From JBBSHS01 sp038232515 (GTDB lineage Bacteria; Actinomycetota; Acidimicrobiia; Acidimicrobiales; JAUJNH01): a stretch of DNA of 59,720 bases. Made by a program: the position numbers and the translations under genes. The notes under the pieces are model-generated. The model saw only the letters and a program-made list of their open reading frames with translations. It was not told the origin of the DNA and searched no databases. The DNA lies in the NCBI GenBank assembly GCA_038232515.1, contig JBBSHS010000004.1, positions 1 to 59,720 on the forward strand, written 5' to 3'. Positions 59,222 through 59,720 of this stretch are shown piece by piece. Numbering within the stretch: position 1 is the stretch's first letter; each line of letters opens with the position of its first letter.

Positions 59222-59720
59222 TCATCCCCGGTTCGCCGCGATGAGGCGGTCGGCGCACCGGGCGACCACGGCCATGATGGTCAGCGCCGGGTTGGCGGCT
59301 CCCTGGGTGGGCAGGACGCTGCCATCGGTGAGGTAGAGGTTGGGCACGGCGAAGCTGCGCAGGTCGGCGTCGACCACCCCCGAGGCGGCGTCGGCGCCCA
59401 TGCGACAGCCCCCGACCAGGTGGGCGAAGCGCTTGATAGTCACCGTGTCCTGCGCCCCGGCCGCATCGAGGATCCGCTCCATCACCGCCTGGCCGGCGGC
59501 CATGAGGGCCCGGTCGTTGTCGCACTGGCTGTAGTCCACCCGGGCCACGTGTTCGCCCCGCCGGTCGGTCTCGACCGAGAGGGTCACCCGGTTGTCGGGC
59601 TGGGGCAGGAACTCAGCCAGCACCCCGAGGCACATCCAGTGCACGTAGTCGCGCATGTACTCCCGCAGCACATGGCCCCAATGGCCCTCGGCTCCCACGT
59701 GCTCGGCCCAGGTGATGGGC
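59222..59720 (-). CDS. GMC oxidoreductase, C-terminal part (runs off the window)
   Basis: The visible 160 or so residues are the C-terminal domain of a glucose-methanol-choline oxidoreductase: PQPDNRVTLSVETDRRGEHV, HLVGGCRMGADAASGVVDAD, LRSFAVPNLYLTDGSVLPTQ and GAANPALTIMAVVARCADRL. The His in AHLVGG and the Asn in GAANPAL are the conserved active-site pair. The frame is open through the right edge, so the FAD-binding N-terminus is outside. Substrate (sugar, alcohol, sterol) unknown. Stop TGA near 59222. Confidence 0.9.
   Translation of the reverse strand, partial: PITWAEHVGAEGHWGHVLREYMRDYVHWMCLGVLAEFLPQPDNRVTLSVETDRRGEHVARVDYSQCDNDRALMAAGQAVMERILDAAGAQDTVTIKRFAHLVGGCRMGADAASGVVDADLRSFAVPNLYLTDGSVLPTQGAANPALTIMAVVARCADRLIAANRG

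Noticed and set aside
1..59720. CRISPR arrays, rRNA genes, riboswitches
   Set aside because: No regularly spaced repeats, rRNA-like stretches or recognisable riboswitch cores were seen in any part of the window.

Overview
The window is a high-GC stretch (most codons end in G or C, GTG starts are frequent) from an actinobacterium. A deazaflavin (F420)-type oxidoreductase, a GpgS-type glucosyl-3-phosphoglycerate synthase beside folB/folK, a DUF6069-like membrane protein, two ArsR regulators and an AqpS-type arsenite channel point to Actinomycetota. Placement in Acidimicrobiia or a related uncultured lineage is an inference only. No ribosomal RNA or other phylogenetic marker is present.

Layout. 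0-13 kb is a decaying accessory region. It holds a partial IS3 element with an interrupted gene beside it, an excisionase gene, a MobF-relaxase remnant, the 3' half of a tRNA-Arg(TCT) that looks like an old att site, frameshifted or nonsense-interrupted small genes, a second dead IS3 element, and fused gene fragments (HAD phosphatase/rhamnosidase, PPOX/phosphoesterase). Intact genes among these are a VOC protein, a Ddn-like oxidoreductase and a membrane-anchored metallophosphoesterase. 13.4-15.1 kb is a divergent arsenic module (arsR / arsI-like dioxygenase / aqpS). 15-23.6 kb carries PAP2, a matrixin-like protease, glgC, a YihY family protein, a cupredoxin lipoprotein, an MBL hydrolase and a large FtsX permease.

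23.7-28.9 kb is the centrepiece: a tightly packed glycine/sarcosine/betaine-reductase-like operon, grdE-grdB-grdC-trxA-grdA plus a DinB-like gene. grdB and grdA each carry an in-frame TGA exactly where the family has selenocysteine, so each appears as two adjacent open frames unless the TGA is read through. The operon is unusual. The GrdE homologue lacks the cysteine that forms the pyruvoyl group in clostridial GrdE, GrdB has lost the cysteine of its UxxC motif, no grdD is present, and a DinB-like protein is translationally coupled to the end. The genome must encode SelA/SelB/SelC/SelD elsewhere if this is expressed; none lies in the window.

29-45 kb holds housekeeping and envelope genes: a PPOX flavoprotein, an ABC-F ATPase, hemerythrin, folK-folB-gpgS, a MacAB-like efflux operon with a lipoprotein and a DUF5666-like protein, a HAAS-type membrane protein, and an SNF2 helicase with its SWIM partner. 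45.9-47.4 kb has a DUF5615-type toxin/antitoxin pair and tRNA-Ser(GCT). 47.6-56.4 kb has a PIG-L deacetylase, two ABC exporter half-molecules, a PEP-mutase family lyase, a quinone oxidoreductase, and an MFS pump divergent from an ArsR regulator. At 56.46 kb a tRNA-Arg(ACG) is followed by spaced arm-like repeats and only the N-terminal piece of an integrase. The window ends with a SpoIIE phosphatase, a scrap of an RsbW-like ATPase and the C-terminus of a GMC oxidoreductase.

Many single-base indels interrupt otherwise well conserved genes (about 3.6, 6.2-6.8, 10.6-10.7, 12.4, 14.8, 40.5 and 41.7 kb). Some are clearly decay of mobile or fragmentary genes. Others (aqpS, the HAAS gene, SNF2) sit in intact operons and may be consensus errors of the assembly.
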